A stretch of 56,008 bases of DNA, taken from an uncultured Alistipes sp. (GTDB taxonomy: Bacteria; Bacteroidota; Bacteroidia; Bacteroidales; Rikenellaceae). The notes beneath the pieces are model-generated. The model did no database searches. It was not told the DNA's origin and worked only from the letters and a program-made list of their open reading frames with translations. Position 1 is the first letter of the stretch. Every line of letters begins with the position of its first letter. This document shows positions 1-8,744 of the stretch, in pieces. Where the stretch lies: assembly GCA_947364365.1 (NCBI GenBank), contig CANASP010000014.1, positions 1-56,008 on the forward strand. Reading direction: 5' to 3'. A program made the position numbers and the translations under genes.

Positions 1-115
1 GGCATCCGTCTTCTCTCCGCCTCCGCTCCCCGGTGTCCGGCATCCGTCTTCTCTCCGCCTCCGCTCCCCGGTGTCCGGCATCCGTCTTCTCTCTGCCTCC
101 GCTCTCCGGTGTTCC
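1..115. repeat. Three 38-bp tandem repeats at window edge
   Basis: Units run 1-38, 39-76 and 77-115. The first two are identical. The third has two C-to-T changes and one inserted T. Each unit begins GGCATCCGTCTTCTCT and is pyrimidine-rich. The array lies just downstream of the era stop codon and may continue beyond the left edge. No promoter or ORF explains it. Confidence 0.9.
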
Positions 116-131
116 GGGCGCTCTGCGGCGC

Positions 132-1013
132 CTATTCGAGTTCGTAGCCGAACTGCCGCAGCCGGCGGTCGTCGTTGCGCCAGTCGTCGCTCACCTTGAC
201 GAAGAGCTGGAGGAAGACCTTCTTGCCGAGGAACTCCTCCATGTCCTTGCGGGCCGCCTGCCCGACCTTCTTGAGCTTCTCGCCCTTGTGGCCGATCAGG
301 ATGCCCTTCTGCGAGTCGCGCGCCACGTAGATGACGGCCGCGATGCGGTCGATCGCCGGCTCCTCCCGGTAGCTCTCGATCTCGATCTGGCAGCAGTAGG
401 GGATCTCCTTGTCGTAGAACTTGAGTATCTTCTCGCGCACGATCTCCGAGGCGAAGAAGCGCAGCGTCTTGTCGGTGAGCGTATCCTTGGGGTAGAAGGC
501 AGGGCCCTCGGGCAGCAGCGCGAGGATCGCCCGGAACAGCCCCTCGACGTTGAACTGCTCCTTGGCCGATACGGGGACGATCTGCGCCTCGGGCAGCGCG
601 GCGTGCCACCGCTCGACGAGCTTTTCGAGCGCCTCGGGGGTCGTCAGGTCGATCTTGTTGACCACGACGATCGCGGGGATGCCGCTCGCGGCGATCTTCT
701 CGACGATCCCGGCCGAGCGGTCGCTCTGCTCGACGGTGTCCGTCACGTAGAGGATCACGTCGGCGTCGGTCAGTGCGCCGGTGACGAATTTCATCATCGA
801 CTCCTGCAACTTGTACGAAGGCTTGAGAATGCCCGGCGTGTCGGAGTAGACGATCTGGAAATCATCGCCCGAGACGATGCCCATGATGCGGTGGCGCGTG
901 GTCTGCGCCTTGGAGGTGATGATCGAGAGCCGTTCGCCGACCAGCGCGTTCATCAGGGTCGACTTGCCCACGTTGGGGTTGCCGATGATATTTACGAAGC
1001 CCGATTTGTGCAT
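132..1013 (-). CDS. era: GTPase Era
   Basis: Era is the essential GTPase that binds 16S rRNA during 30S subunit maturation. The 293-residue product has the family's usual length. The G domain shows G1 (GNPNVGKST, residues 11-19), G3 (DTPG, 58-61) and G4 (NKID, 119-122). The C-terminal third holds a KH RNA-binding domain with the GHKGEKLKKVG loop. The start is fixed by MHKSGFVNIIGNPNVGK. A -7 box (TACCTTTG, read on the minus strand at 1041-1034) lies about 20 bases upstream, so era probably has its own promoter, separate from the peptidase gene behind it. Confidence 0.97.
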   Translation of the reverse strand: MHKSGFVNIIGNPNVGKSTLMNALVGERLSIITSKAQTTRHRIMGIVSGDDFQIVYSDTPGILKPSYKLQESMMKFVTGALTDADVILYVTDTVEQSDRSAGIVEKIAASGIPAIVVVNKIDLTTPEALEKLVERWHAALPEAQIVPVSAKEQFNVEGLFRAILALLPEGPAFYPKDTLTDKTLRFFASEIVREKILKFYDKEIPYCCQIEIESYREEPAIDRIAAVIYVARDSQKGILIGHKGEKLKKVGQAARKDMEEFLGKKVFLQLFVKVSDDWRNDDRRLRQFGYELE

Positions 1014-1033
1014 GCGATGTGCCTTTTATCCGG

Positions 1034-1041
1034 CAAAGGTA
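1034..1041 (-). promoter_or_regulatory. -7 box of era promoter (TACCTTTG)
   Basis: It matches the Bacteroidota TAnnTTTG -7 consensus on the minus strand, about 20 bases upstream of the era ATG. No clear -33 TTG is seen at the ideal spacing. Confidence 0.6.
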
Positions 1042-1131
1042 CTCAAAATTCGAATGAAATCCTCGCCCGACGGCGTTTTTTGCTTCGGGTTTGCCGGAAA
1101 CGGAAAAAGGAACGCCGCCGTTCCCTTTTCG

Positions 1132-2429
1132 CTATCGGAGCTCCTGCAACGCCCGTTCGATGACGACGTCCCGTCCTGAGAGGAATATTTCGGGCGTCTC
1201 CTCGACCTCGATGTCCGGCACGATGCCTTTGCCGATGAAAACCTCGCCGTCGACACCCCATTCGTTTTTGGTGCAGAGCAGGCGTAGATGCCGTATCCCG
1301 CGTCGATGAGGATCGGATTGCCGGTGCTTCCGCCCGTCGGCGTGCCGATGAGTTTGCCGCGTCGGGCACCGCGGAACGTCACGCAGAAATTCTCGGCCGA
1401 CGAAAAGGTCGTGGCGTTGACAAGCACCGCGACGGGCCGCAGGTAGGGTGCGACCCCTTCGACGGGTGCCAGGTCGTGCGGCGTCTCCATGTACCACTCC
1501 TGCGGCAGATTCCACGAACCGTGTGCCGCGACGTACATGGGACTACTCCAGCGGCCCTGCCGGAGCGGTCGGTCGGTCAGGTGACGCATGACGTAGTCGG
1601 CGTAGGCCGAATTGCCGCCTCCGTTGTCACGCAGGTCGATAATCAGGGCGTCGGTTTGCAGGATCTGCCCGTAAAGCGCGTCGAACGCCTCGCGGAAATC
1701 ATCGTCCATGAACGAGCGGATGGCGAGCAGTCCGATGTTGCCCGGCAACACCTCGAACGAGAAGGTCGGCGTCTGCGACGGCAGATCCCAGGCGATGTTG
1801 CGCGGGCTCTCGACGGCGAACCGCTTGCCTTTGCGGTCCCGGAACTCGATACGTGCGACCTGCGAACCTTTGGCCTTGGTCAGCTCGAATTCCCGGTAGG
1901 GCGCGAAGGCCGTCCATTGCGGCGTGGAGGAGGCGAGCACCGGCCGTTTGTGGCGCTCGACGTATTCGTCGACGGCCATACCGTTGATCCGCACCACTTC
2001 GCAGCCGCGCTCGACGCCCCTCTTCCGGAGTTCCGAATTGCGCACGTCGGTGACGAAGACCCGGTCGCCGATCCGTTTGGTGCGCATCGGCAGCGGTTTG
2101 ATCCAGTCGGCCCGGGCACCCCGCGATTCGGCGTAGATGTAGGTGTGTCCGTCGCCGAGCTGGGCGAAGAGCCGTTGCAGGGCGGCGATATAGGTGTCGT
2201 CGTCGGGGGTGGCGACCAGCTGCGGAAGCGACGATACACACAGGCTGTCCCAGTCGAATGGGAGCCGGTCGTAGAAAGCGAAGTTGTACTTCACTTCGGT
2301 GCAGAGCTTCGAGAGCACGTAGGCCTTTTCGGTCGCCGTCAGCGTTTTTTGGGCATCCTGGGCTGCCGCACTCCTTCCGCCCGTGACGAGAAGCGCCACG
2401 AGCAGCAGGTACGATACGGGATGTTTCAT
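1132..2429 (-). pseudogene. S41-family C-terminal processing peptidase, frameshifted
   Basis: This is a secreted S41 serine peptidase-like protein. The start at 2429 gives a signal peptide (MKHPVSYLLLVALL, then Ala-rich to AAAQ). A PDZ-like middle segment follows, then the protease core with VNATTFSSAENF, where a Ser in TFSSAE is the expected nucleophile, and GTPTGGSTGNP. After GYGIYAC, near 1275-1281, the frame breaks. The expected C-terminus continues in another frame as LCTKNEWGVDGEVFIGKGIV and on through PDIEV to a stop at 1132. Adding one base would restore it. The original frame instead runs through nonsense to about 1026. Either the gene lost function recently or the assembly has a one-base error. 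The core before the break is intact. Confidence 0.8.
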
Positions 2430-2456
2430 CGTGTGCCGTTTTAGGGGTTTCGGATG

Positions 2457-2464
2457 CAAATATA
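2457..2464 (-). promoter_or_regulatory. -7 box (TATATTTG) of the S41 peptidase gene
   Basis: TATATTTG on the minus strand, about 28 bases upstream of the ATG at 2429, matches TAnnTTTG. Confidence 0.6.
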
Positions 2465-2504
2465 GCATTTTATGCGGCGAAAATCCCCCCCCCCGGTTTT
2501 TCGC

Positions 2505-2544
2505 GAAAAAAGAGGGACCGGCCCGTGGAAAGGTCGATCCCTCT
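2505..2544 (-). terminator. Intrinsic terminator of ffh
   Basis: Read on the minus strand, AGAGGGA...CC pairs with GG...TCCCTCT and is followed by a run of six T. It lies about 35 bases past the ffh stop codon and before the promoter of the next gene. Confidence 0.8.
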
Positions 2545-2578
2545 TGTCGCTCGGTCGCCCGATGCGGCGTCCGGGACG

Positions 2579-3913
2579 CTATCTGCGGCGCATCATGCCG
2601 CCCGGCATCTTGGGCATCTTCATGTTGCCTCCGGCGACCATCTTCATCATCTTGCGCGTGTCGTCGAACTGCTTCATCAGGCGGTTGACGTCGGCCATCG
2701 TCGTGCCCGAACCCTTGGCGATGCGTTCGCGGCGGCGGGCGTTGATGATCTCGGGGTGCTCGCGCTCGGCGGGGGTCATCGACGAGATGATCGCCTCGGT
2801 CTGCTTGAAGACGTCGTCGGGAATGTCGACGTTCTTGAGAATCTTGCCCATGCCGGGGATCATCGAGGCGAGGTCCTTGAGGTTGCCCATCTTCTTGATC
2901 TGCTGGATCTGGGCGATGAAGTCGTTGAAGTTGAACTGGTTCTTGACGAGTTTCTTCTTGAGCTTGCGTGCCTCCTCCTCGTCGAACTGCTCCTGCGCGC
3001 GCTCGACCAGCGAGACGACGTCGCCCATGCCGAGGATGCGGTCGGCCATGCGCTCGGGGTGGAAGACCTGGAGGGCGTCCATCTTCTCGCCGCTCGAGAT
3101 GAACTTCAGCGGCTTGTCGACCACCGAACGGATCGAGATGGCGGCACCGCCGCGCGTGTCGCCGTCGAGCTTGGTGAGCACCACGCCGTCGAAGTCGAGG
3201 CGGTCGTTGAACTCCTTGGCCGTGTTCACGGCGTCCTGACCGGTCATCGAGTCGACCACGAAGAGCGTCTCCGAGGGCTTCACGGCGGCCTTGATCGCGG
3301 TGATCTCCTCCATCATCGCCTCGTCGACGGCAAGACGGCCCGCCGTGTCGACGATGACGGTGTTGTACGACTTCTCGCGGGCGTAGCGGATGGCGTTCAG
3401 GGCGATCTCCACGGGGTTGCGGTTGCCCTCCTCGGTGTAGACCTCCACGCCCACCTGCTGCCCGAGCACCTTCAGCTGGTCGATGGCCGCGGGACGGTAG
3501 ACGTCGCCCGCCACGAGCAGCACCTGGCGCCCCTTCTTCGACTTGAGCAGCGCGGCCAGCTTGCCCGAGAAGGTGGTCTTGCCCGAACCTTGCAGACCGG
3601 CGATGAGCACCACGGCGGGCGTTCCCTCCAGCCGGATGTCGGTGGCCGTGCCGCCCATGAGCTGCGCCAGCTCGTCGCGCACGATCTTGGTCATCATCTG
3701 CCCCGGCTTGACGGCCGTCAGCACGTTCTGTCCCAGGGTCTTCTGCTTCACCTCGTCGGTGAACGACTTGGCGACGCGGTAGTTGACGTCGGCGTCGATG
3801 AGCGCCCGGCGGATCTCCTTGAGCGTCTCGGCGATGTTGATCTCGGTGATGCGGCCTTCGCCCTTGAGGATCTTGAACGACCGTTCGAGTTTATCGGTTA
3901 GGTTTTCAAACAT
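2579..3913 (-). CDS. ffh: Signal recognition particle protein Ffh (SRP54)
   Basis: Ffh is the SRP GTPase that binds 4.5S RNA and signal sequences and docks to FtsY. The product has 444 residues. An N-terminal helical domain (MFENLTDKLERSF) is followed by the NG domain with the P-loop GLQGSGKTT (106-114), DTAGR and TKLDGD. The C-terminal M domain ends in a Met-rich tail (MKMPKMPGGMMRRR). The ATG at 3913 is chosen because the family starts with MFENL; the frame is open further upstream but without similarity. A promoter lies at 3954-3985 and a terminator follows the gene. Confidence 0.97.
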   Translation of the reverse strand: MFENLTDKLERSFKILKGEGRITEINIAETLKEIRRALIDADVNYRVAKSFTDEVKQKTLGQNVLTAVKPGQMMTKIVRDELAQLMGGTATDIRLEGTPAVVLIAGLQGSGKTTFSGKLAALLKSKKGRQVLLVAGDVYRPAAIDQLKVLGQQVGVEVYTEEGNRNPVEIALNAIRYAREKSYNTVIVDTAGRLAVDEAMMEEITAIKAAVKPSETLFVVDSMTGQDAVNTAKEFNDRLDFDGVVLTKLDGDTRGGAAISIRSVVDKPLKFISSGEKMDALQVFHPERMADRILGMGDVVSLVERAQEQFDEEEARKLKKKLVKNQFNFNDFIAQIQQIKKMGNLKDLASMIPGMGKILKNVDIPDDVFKQTEAIISSMTPAEREHPEIINARRRERIAKGSGTTMADVNRLMKQFDDTRKMMKMVAGGNMKMPKMPGGMMRRR

Positions 3914-3953
3914 AGCGTGATGGATGTGAGTGCCAAATCGGCGTTTGGTCGGA

Positions 3954-3985
3954 CAAAGATAATGCAAGCCGGGCGCAAAAGCAAA
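3954..3985 (-). promoter_or_regulatory. ffh promoter (-33 TTTG, 20 bp, -7 TATCTTTG)
   Basis: On the minus strand, TTTG (3985-3982) is separated by 20 bases from TATCTTTG (3961-3954). This is a near-perfect Bacteroidota sigma-ABfr promoter, about 40 bases before the ffh ATG. Its -33 element lies in the loop of the inverted repeat at 3968-4009. Confidence 0.75.
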
Positions 3986-4009
3986 CATTGTCCGCATTTT
4001 GCGCCCGGC
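3968..4009 (-). terminator. 13-bp perfect inverted repeat after the sialic acid operon
   Basis: GCCGGGCGCAAAA (3968-3980) and its exact complement at 3997-4009 flank a 16-base loop. It lies 26 bases past the transporter stop, so it probably ends the nan-like operon. There is no long T-run after it, but the stem itself ends in TTTT. It overlaps the ffh promoter, which may couple the two units. Confidence 0.6.
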
Positions 4010-4034
4010 AGGGCGGGTTTCGCACCGTGCGCGG

Positions 4035-5267
4035 CTACTCCATGTTGTCGGTCGCGGGGCGCAGCAGGGCGAGCTGGAGCGCGAGCGAGAGGACGACGAT
4101 GCCCGACATCATGGCGAAGACCAGCCCCAGGTTGTCGGCCCAGCGGCCCAGCAGGTTCGTCACGGCGGCCCCGGCCAGCACGCCCACCATGTTCATCACG
4201 CCGTAGGCCGTGGCGCGCTGGCGTGCGGGGACGAACTGGCAGAGGATGGGCATGTTGTTGGTGTCGAACATGCCGTAGCCGATGCCGAAGCAGAGGCCCG
4301 CGCCGACGGCGGCGGCCATGCTGTGGCCCAGCCCCATGAGCACCAGCGCGGGGATGATCAGCGCCAGACCGATGGCGCTCGTGTAGATGCGGCCCCGCAG
4401 GTTGCGCCTTACCCAGCGGTCCGACATCGGGCCGCCGATCATCACGCCCAGGAACGAGGCGAAGGCGATGGTGATCGTGGCGATCGGTCCGGCCTTTTCC
4501 ATGGGGATGGCGAGCGACGAGGAGAAGAGCTCGGGCAGCCAGTTCTTGGTGGCCCATCCCGGGGCCGAGAGCGAGGCGAAGAAGAAGAGGATGGTCCAGA
4601 AGGCGACGTTGGAGAAGATGAGCGAGAAGCTGCGCCATACGGGTTCGCCGGAGGGCTTTCCCGCGGCCTCGGGCGCGATGTCCGTGCGCGGCTTCTCGCG
4701 CAGCGCCGCCACGAGCACCAGCGCGTAGACGATGCCCGCGACGCCGCACCAGTGGAAGGTCTGCTGCCACGAGAGCGACGAGGCGGCCATGGCGCCGAAG
4801 CCTCCGACGGCCTGCCCCACGTAGAGGCCCGTCATGTGGATGCCGATGGCCAGGCTGCGGGCCGAGCCCGAGAAGTAGTCGGCGATGAGCGACAGCGCCG
4901 TGGGGATGTAGATCACCTCGCTCACGCCCATCAGCCCGCGCAGCCAGCAGAGCTCCTCGAAGGTGGTGGCGTAGCCCATCATCAGCGTCACGGCCGACCA
5001 TACGCCCAGCGACGTGACGATGAGCCATTTGCGGTTGATGCGGTCGGCCAGCACCCCGGCGAAGGGGCTCACGGGGGCGTAGACGTAGAGGAAGCAGGCC
5101 ATCAGGAAGCCGAAGTTCTGCTTGTCGCGCAGCTCGGCGATGTCGAGGGCCATGGCGTCGCACATCGTGGCGAGCATCTGCCGGTCCATGTAGCTCAGCA
5201 GGGCGACGACCCACAGCAGGGCGACGACGACCCACGGGTAGATTCGGTTGGTTTGCGTTCGGTTCAT
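4035..5267 (-). CDS. nanT: MFS transporter, probable sialic acid importer (NanT-like)
   Basis: This is an inner-membrane major facilitator of 410 residues with about 12 hydrophobic segments. The first helix is followed by SYMDRQMLATM, and the loop 2-3 motif is GVLADRINRKW. It is the last gene of a four-gene minus-strand cluster, 21 bases after the kelch gene. The cluster also holds N-acetylneuraminate lyase and an AGE-type epimerase, the arrangement of nanLET in Bacteroides fragilis. Substrate assignment rests on this context. By sequence alone it could be any anion:H+ or hexuronate-type MFS carrier. Confidence 0.8.
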   Translation of the reverse strand: MNRTQTNRIYPWVVVALLWVVALLSYMDRQMLATMCDAMALDIAELRDKQNFGFLMACFLYVYAPVSPFAGVLADRINRKWLIVTSLGVWSAVTLMMGYATTFEELCWLRGLMGVSEVIYIPTALSLIADYFSGSARSLAIGIHMTGLYVGQAVGGFGAMAASSLSWQQTFHWCGVAGIVYALVLVAALREKPRTDIAPEAAGKPSGEPVWRSFSLIFSNVAFWTILFFFASLSAPGWATKNWLPELFSSSLAIPMEKAGPIATITIAFASFLGVMIGGPMSDRWVRRNLRGRIYTSAIGLALIIPALVLMGLGHSMAAAVGAGLCFGIGYGMFDTNNMPILCQFVPARQRATAYGVMNMVGVLAGAAVTNLLGRWADNLGLVFAMMSGIVVLSLALQLALLRPATDNME

Positions 5268-5288
5268 GTCGGAAGGTTGGTTTGTCGG

Positions 5289-6440
5289 TTAGTCGAGGTC
5301 GGAGGTGCGGAGGTTTTCGGCGGTGCGGATGCCGGGCTTGAGTTCGCCGCCCAGCAGCGCGACGCCGCGGCCGGTCGCTACGAGGGCCGCACCGGCGCGG
5401 GCCGTGCAGGGGCTTTCGCCCAGCAGGCACCACCGCTCGGTTGCGGGGTCGAACAGCCAGACGGTGCGGCGGAAGCGGTAGGCTTCGATGGGTTGGCGCT
5501 GGTAGTCGCTCACCTGGTCGGGGGCGAGGCGCAGCGCTGAGGTGAAGATCGCGCGGTCGACGCCGCCCGTCGCGAGGAGCAGTCCCGAGGGGAGCGCGGT
5601 TGCGGCCGCGCCGGTGAGCGTGCCGCCGTCGGGGAGGCCGCCGATGCGCTCCCAGCGCCCCGAGGCCGTGTCGTAGCGGTAGCCGTAGTCGAGGGCCCGC
5701 TTTTCGGCGGGGGAGAAGCCGCCCCACACGTAGAGCTTTCCGGCGTGTGCCGCGGCCACGGGCTGCACCATCGCCTCGGGCAGTTCGGCGATCTGCCGCC
5801 ACGAGCGGTCGCCGTCGGCGTCGCAGGCGTAGACGGCCGTCGACGGAGTCCCGTCGGAGAGCCCTCCGGCCAGGTAGAGCGTCGCCCCTTCGCGGGCCGC
5901 GGCCGCCTGCTCGACAGGCCGCGGCAGCCGTGGCAGCAGTTCGACGAGTACCCCGTCGGTCCGGTCCGTCGGGCCGGACCGATCTTCGGGTTGCTTTTCG
6001 GACTGCGGCCGCACTTTGGCCGGATGCAGTGCCCACACGGCGTCGAGGCTGCCGTCGGCCGAAGCGCCCCCGGCGAGGATCACCTCGTCGCCCAGGGCAT
6101 AGGTGGCCCCGTAGGCTGCGGGGGAGGGGAGCCGGCCCGCTGCGCCCCACGCGTCGGCGCCGGGCGCGAGCAGCCAGATCGTGTCGTAGAAGCGCTTGGC
6201 CCCGCCGTCGGCCGCAGGGATGTCGGGGAAGTTGGCCCCGCCCGCCGCGACGAGCGCGCCGCCCGCCTCGGCGGCGTAGAGCGCCGAGACCCCCAGCCCG
6301 TAGGGTGTGCCGGGAGCAATGGCCGGCAGCGGCTCCCACGCGAGGGTGCGCGGCGGCGCCTCGCAGGCAGTCAGCGCCGTCAGCGCCGCCAGCGCGCACG
6401 ATGCGAGCCGCGCGGCGGTGCGGTGTCGCAGGCCGCTCAT
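5289..6440 (-). CDS. nanM: Kelch-repeat lipoprotein, probable sialic acid mutarotase (NanM-like)
   Basis: The 383-residue product belongs to the cyclically permuted kelch mutarotase type and probably converts alpha- to beta-N-acetylneuraminate in the periplasm. It has a lipoprotein signal (LTALTAC, Cys26) and successive kelch blades with GG pairs (AAGGANFPD, LAGGASADG, LAGGLSDG, WGGFSPAE, ATGGVDR, LLGGELKPG). The ATG at 6440 overlaps the stop of the epimerase gene (ATGA). Residues about 140-163 interrupt a blade with a charged segment (QSEKQPEDRSGPTDRTD) encoded partly by a DNA palindrome. The frame stays open upstream to 8450, but that extension is only the shadow of neighbouring genes. Confidence 0.82.
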   Translation of the reverse strand: MSGLRHRTAARLASCALAALTALTACEAPPRTLAWEPLPAIAPGTPYGLGVSALYAAEAGGALVAAGGANFPDIPAADGGAKRFYDTIWLLAPGADAWGAAGRLPSPAAYGATYALGDEVILAGGASADGSLDAVWALHPAKVRPQSEKQPEDRSGPTDRTDGVLVELLPRLPRPVEQAAAAREGATLYLAGGLSDGTPSTAVYACDADGDRSWRQIAELPEAMVQPVAAAHAGKLYVWGGFSPAEKRALDYGYRYDTASGRWERIGGLPDGGTLTGAAATALPSGLLLATGGVDRAIFTSALRLAPDQVSDYQRQPIEAYRFRRTVWLFDPATERWCLLGESPCTARAGAALVATGRGVALLGGELKPGIRTAENLRTSDLD

Positions 6441-7633
6441 GGCTGCGTGCCGAGGATCTCGTCGCACAGCAGCTTCGAGCGGATCATCATGCGCGGGATA
6501 TGGAACGGTCCCTTGAAGATGTTGCCCTTGGCCGGCTGGGCGACGCTGCCGTCGCGGTGGAGGTAGCCGTACCACTCGCCGCACTCGCGGTCCTGAAGGT
6601 GGGCGTAGGCCCACTCGTGGGCCTTGCGGTGCATGTCGAGGTACTTCTCCTCGCCCGTCAGGCGGTAGGCGTAGAGCGCGGCGATGATCGTCTCGCACTG
6701 GGGCCACCAGAACTTCATGTCCTGCGAGTAGTCCTGCGGGGGGAAGTTGCGGCAGTCGCGGAAGTTGATGATGCCGCCGAACTCCGGGTCCCAGCCCCAC
6801 TCCCAGCCCCAGTCGAGGATCGTCAGCCCCACTCGGGTGTAGTGTTCGCGGCGCGCGGGGTCCTGCTCGGCGCGTGCGGCCTCGAGGATGAACCAGGCGG
6901 TCTCGATGCAGTGGCCGGGGTTGATCGTGCGTCCCGCGCAGGTGTCGATGAGCGAGCCGTCGGGGGCCACGGTCTCCAGCACGGTGCGGTACTCGCGGTT
7001 CATCAGGTAGTGCTCGATGTCGTGGAGCGACGCGGCGATCTGGCGGTCGAGCGCCTCGTCGTCGGCCACCTGCTTGATGACCAGCGCCACGTTGATGAGC
7101 ATCATCGTGATCGAGTGGCTGCGCCCCTCGACGGTGGTCTTCGGCGGCAGGAACCCGGGCGTGGAGAGCATGTGCAGCATCCACCGGAAGAGCTCCAGCG
7201 CCTTCAGGCCGTAGTTCGTGTCGCCCGAGGCCTTGGCGTATTCGGCCATGGCGATGGCGGCGAAGCACTCCGAGAAGACGTAGCGGCGCTTCTGCACGGG
7301 GGCGCCCTCGGCCGTCACGGTGAAGAACATGTGGCCGTCGGTGTCGATGCAGTGGCGCTCGATGAAGTCGATGCAACTCTTCGAGGCGGCCAGCCACTCG
7401 GGGTTCTTCTCGATGCGGTTGTAGGCCAGGGCGCAGATGTAGCCGAAGCGGCCCTGGAACCAGACCGATTTGGTCGGGTCCATCCGTTCGCCCCGTCGGT
7501 CGAGGCAGGTGTAGACGCCGCCGTTCACACGGTCGAGTCCGTGCTCCAGCCAGAAGGGCATGATGTCGCCCCGCAGGTCGCCGAGATACTGCTCGCGGCA
7601 GCGTTCCAGAAAGATTCTCTGTTCGGTTGTCAT
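6437..7633 (-). CDS. nanE: N-acylglucosamine 2-epimerase family (ManNAc to GlcNAc)
   Basis: This 398-residue protein of the AGE/renin-binding-protein type has an (alpha/alpha)6 barrel. Family landmarks are WFQGRFGYICALAYN, VFSECFAAIAMAEYA, RTINPGHCIETAWFILEA, WGWEWGWDPEFGGI and MKFWWPQCETIIAAL, with the His of GHCIE among the expected active-site residues. In Bacteroides the nan pathway uses such an epimerase to turn ManNAc, released by the lyase, into GlcNAc. It follows the lyase gene after a 90-base gap holding a hairpin, and overlaps the kelch gene by four bases. A cellobiose 2-epimerase would be the alternative, but the context argues against it. Confidence 0.9.
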   Translation of the reverse strand: MTTEQRIFLERCREQYLGDLRGDIMPFWLEHGLDRVNGGVYTCLDRRGERMDPTKSVWFQGRFGYICALAYNRIEKNPEWLAASKSCIDFIERHCIDTDGHMFFTVTAEGAPVQKRRYVFSECFAAIAMAEYAKASGDTNYGLKALELFRWMLHMLSTPGFLPPKTTVEGRSHSITMMLINVALVIKQVADDEALDRQIAASLHDIEHYLMNREYRTVLETVAPDGSLIDTCAGRTINPGHCIETAWFILEAARAEQDPARREHYTRVGLTILDWGWEWGWDPEFGGIINFRDCRNFPPQDYSQDMKFWWPQCETIIAALYAYRLTGEEKYLDMHRKAHEWAYAHLQDRECGEWYGYLHRDGSVAQPAKGNIFKGPFHIPRMMIRSKLLCDEILGTQP

Positions 7634-7653
7634 GTTTCGTCGGGATTGACCGG

Positions 7654-7700
7654 CGATCCTTGCGGTCCGCTCCGCATGCGAACGGGGCGGACCGGGATCG
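7654..7700. repeat. Two-part inverted repeat between lyase and epimerase genes
   Basis: CGATCC...GGTCCGC (7654-7670) is complementary to GCGGACC.GGATCG (7687-7700) around a 16-base loop. It could be an mRNA-processing or stability hairpin inside the operon. The same GGTCCG/CGGACC motif occurs in the palindrome inside the kelch gene. Confidence 0.6.
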
Positions 7701-7723
7701 TCCGTAGGGTTCGGTCGTTCGGA

Positions 7724-8641
7724 TCAGAAGCGGTTGCAGCGCGCGAAGAAGCCGATGGCCTCCAGCTCGGCCTTCATCGCCTGCTCCTCCTCGTCGGTGA
7801 GGTTGCGGAACGGGACGCGGTTGGGACCCAGGTCGAGCCCGATGAGCTTCATGATGCGTTTGCCGCCCACGATGTTGCCGCGGTAGTTGCAGATGACGTT
7901 GATCACCGCCTGCGAGAAATCCTGCTTCTCGCGCGCCGTGGCGATGTCGCCCCGCTCCCACGCCTCGATGATGCCCGTGAGCTCGCGGCCGTTGTAGTTG
8001 GTCGTGCCGCCGATGCCGCCCTGGGCGCCGCCCTGCGCCAGCGACGGGAGGATCGTCTCGTCCTGGCCGTGGAGCATGTCGAACTTGCCCCCGGCGTAGA
8101 GCCGGCACTGGTTGTACTCGTAGAGGCTCTCGAAGGTGTACTTGATGCCCGCGAAGTTGGGGATGCGGCCGTCGACGGCCCGGAGCAGCTCGACCATCGG
8201 CAGGAAGGCGCCGTTGAAGGCCGGGATGTGGTAGTAGTAGAAGGGGAGCGAGGGGGCCGCGGCGGCGATCGCCTCGCAGTACTTGACCAGCTCCTCCACG
8301 CGGCCGATCTTGGGGAACGGGGGAGCCATGGCGCCGATGCCCCAGGCGCCGATCGCGGCGGCATGGGCCGCCAGACGGGCGCTCTCGCGCAGGCAGCAGC
8401 TGCCCACGTGGACGATCACCTTGAACCCTTCGGGGGCCGCTTCGACCCATTTCTCGGCCAGCGTCATGCGCTCCTCGGCGGTGAGCATGTAGCCCTCGCC
8501 CGACGAGCCGTTGATGAACACGCCTTTCAGGCCGTTTTTCGCCAGCATGGCGGCGTAGGCGGGGATCGGCTCCGGGTTGATGTCGCCGTTGGCGAGCATC
8601 GGGGTGAACGGAGCGTCGATCAGTCCTTTGATCTTTTCCAT
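7724..8641 (-). CDS. nanL: N-acetylneuraminate lyase
   Basis: This class I aldolase of the DHDPS/NanA superfamily cleaves sialic acid to ManNAc and pyruvate. In the 305-residue product the carboxylate-binding motif is GSSGE (45-49), the catalytic Tyr is in YYYHIP (Tyr137) and the Schiff-base Lys is in AGIKYTF (Lys167). These positions are close to those of E. coli NanA. The ATG at 8641 (MEKIKGLIDAPFTPM) is the family start; an upstream in-frame ATG would add 15 dissimilar residues. It is the first gene of the sialic acid operon, behind a -7 box at 8684-8691. Confidence 0.93.
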   Translation of the reverse strand: MEKIKGLIDAPFTPMLANGDINPEPIPAYAAMLAKNGLKGVFINGSSGEGYMLTAEERMTLAEKWVEAAPEGFKVIVHVGSCCLRESARLAAHAAAIGAWGIGAMAPPFPKIGRVEELVKYCEAIAAAAPSLPFYYYHIPAFNGAFLPMVELLRAVDGRIPNFAGIKYTFESLYEYNQCRLYAGGKFDMLHGQDETILPSLAQGGAQGGIGGTTNYNGRELTGIIEAWERGDIATAREKQDFSQAVINVICNYRGNIVGGKRIMKLIGLDLGPNRVPFRNLTDEEEQAMKAELEAIGFFARCNRF

Positions 8642-8683
8642 TATGCGATTTCGGTTTTGGTTGCGGATGATTTTTGATCCTAA

Positions 8684-8691
8684 CAAAACTA
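8684..8691 (-). promoter_or_regulatory. -7 box (TAGTTTTG) of the sialic acid operon
   Basis: It matches TAnnTTTG on the minus strand, 42 bases upstream of the lyase ATG in a locally AT-rich stretch. No convincing -33 is seen, which would fit an activator-dependent promoter. Confidence 0.5.
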
Positions 8692-8744
8692 ATTAAAAAT
8701 TCGCAGAATGCGATGCGATCGGCCGAAAAAATGGCGCGGCATTA

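Noticed and set aside
5289-8450. A single 1053-codon ORF that would fuse the kelch protein to upstream sequence
   Set aside because: The N-terminal two thirds read the lyase and epimerase genes out of frame; the kelch gene starts at 6440 with its own lipoprotein signal.
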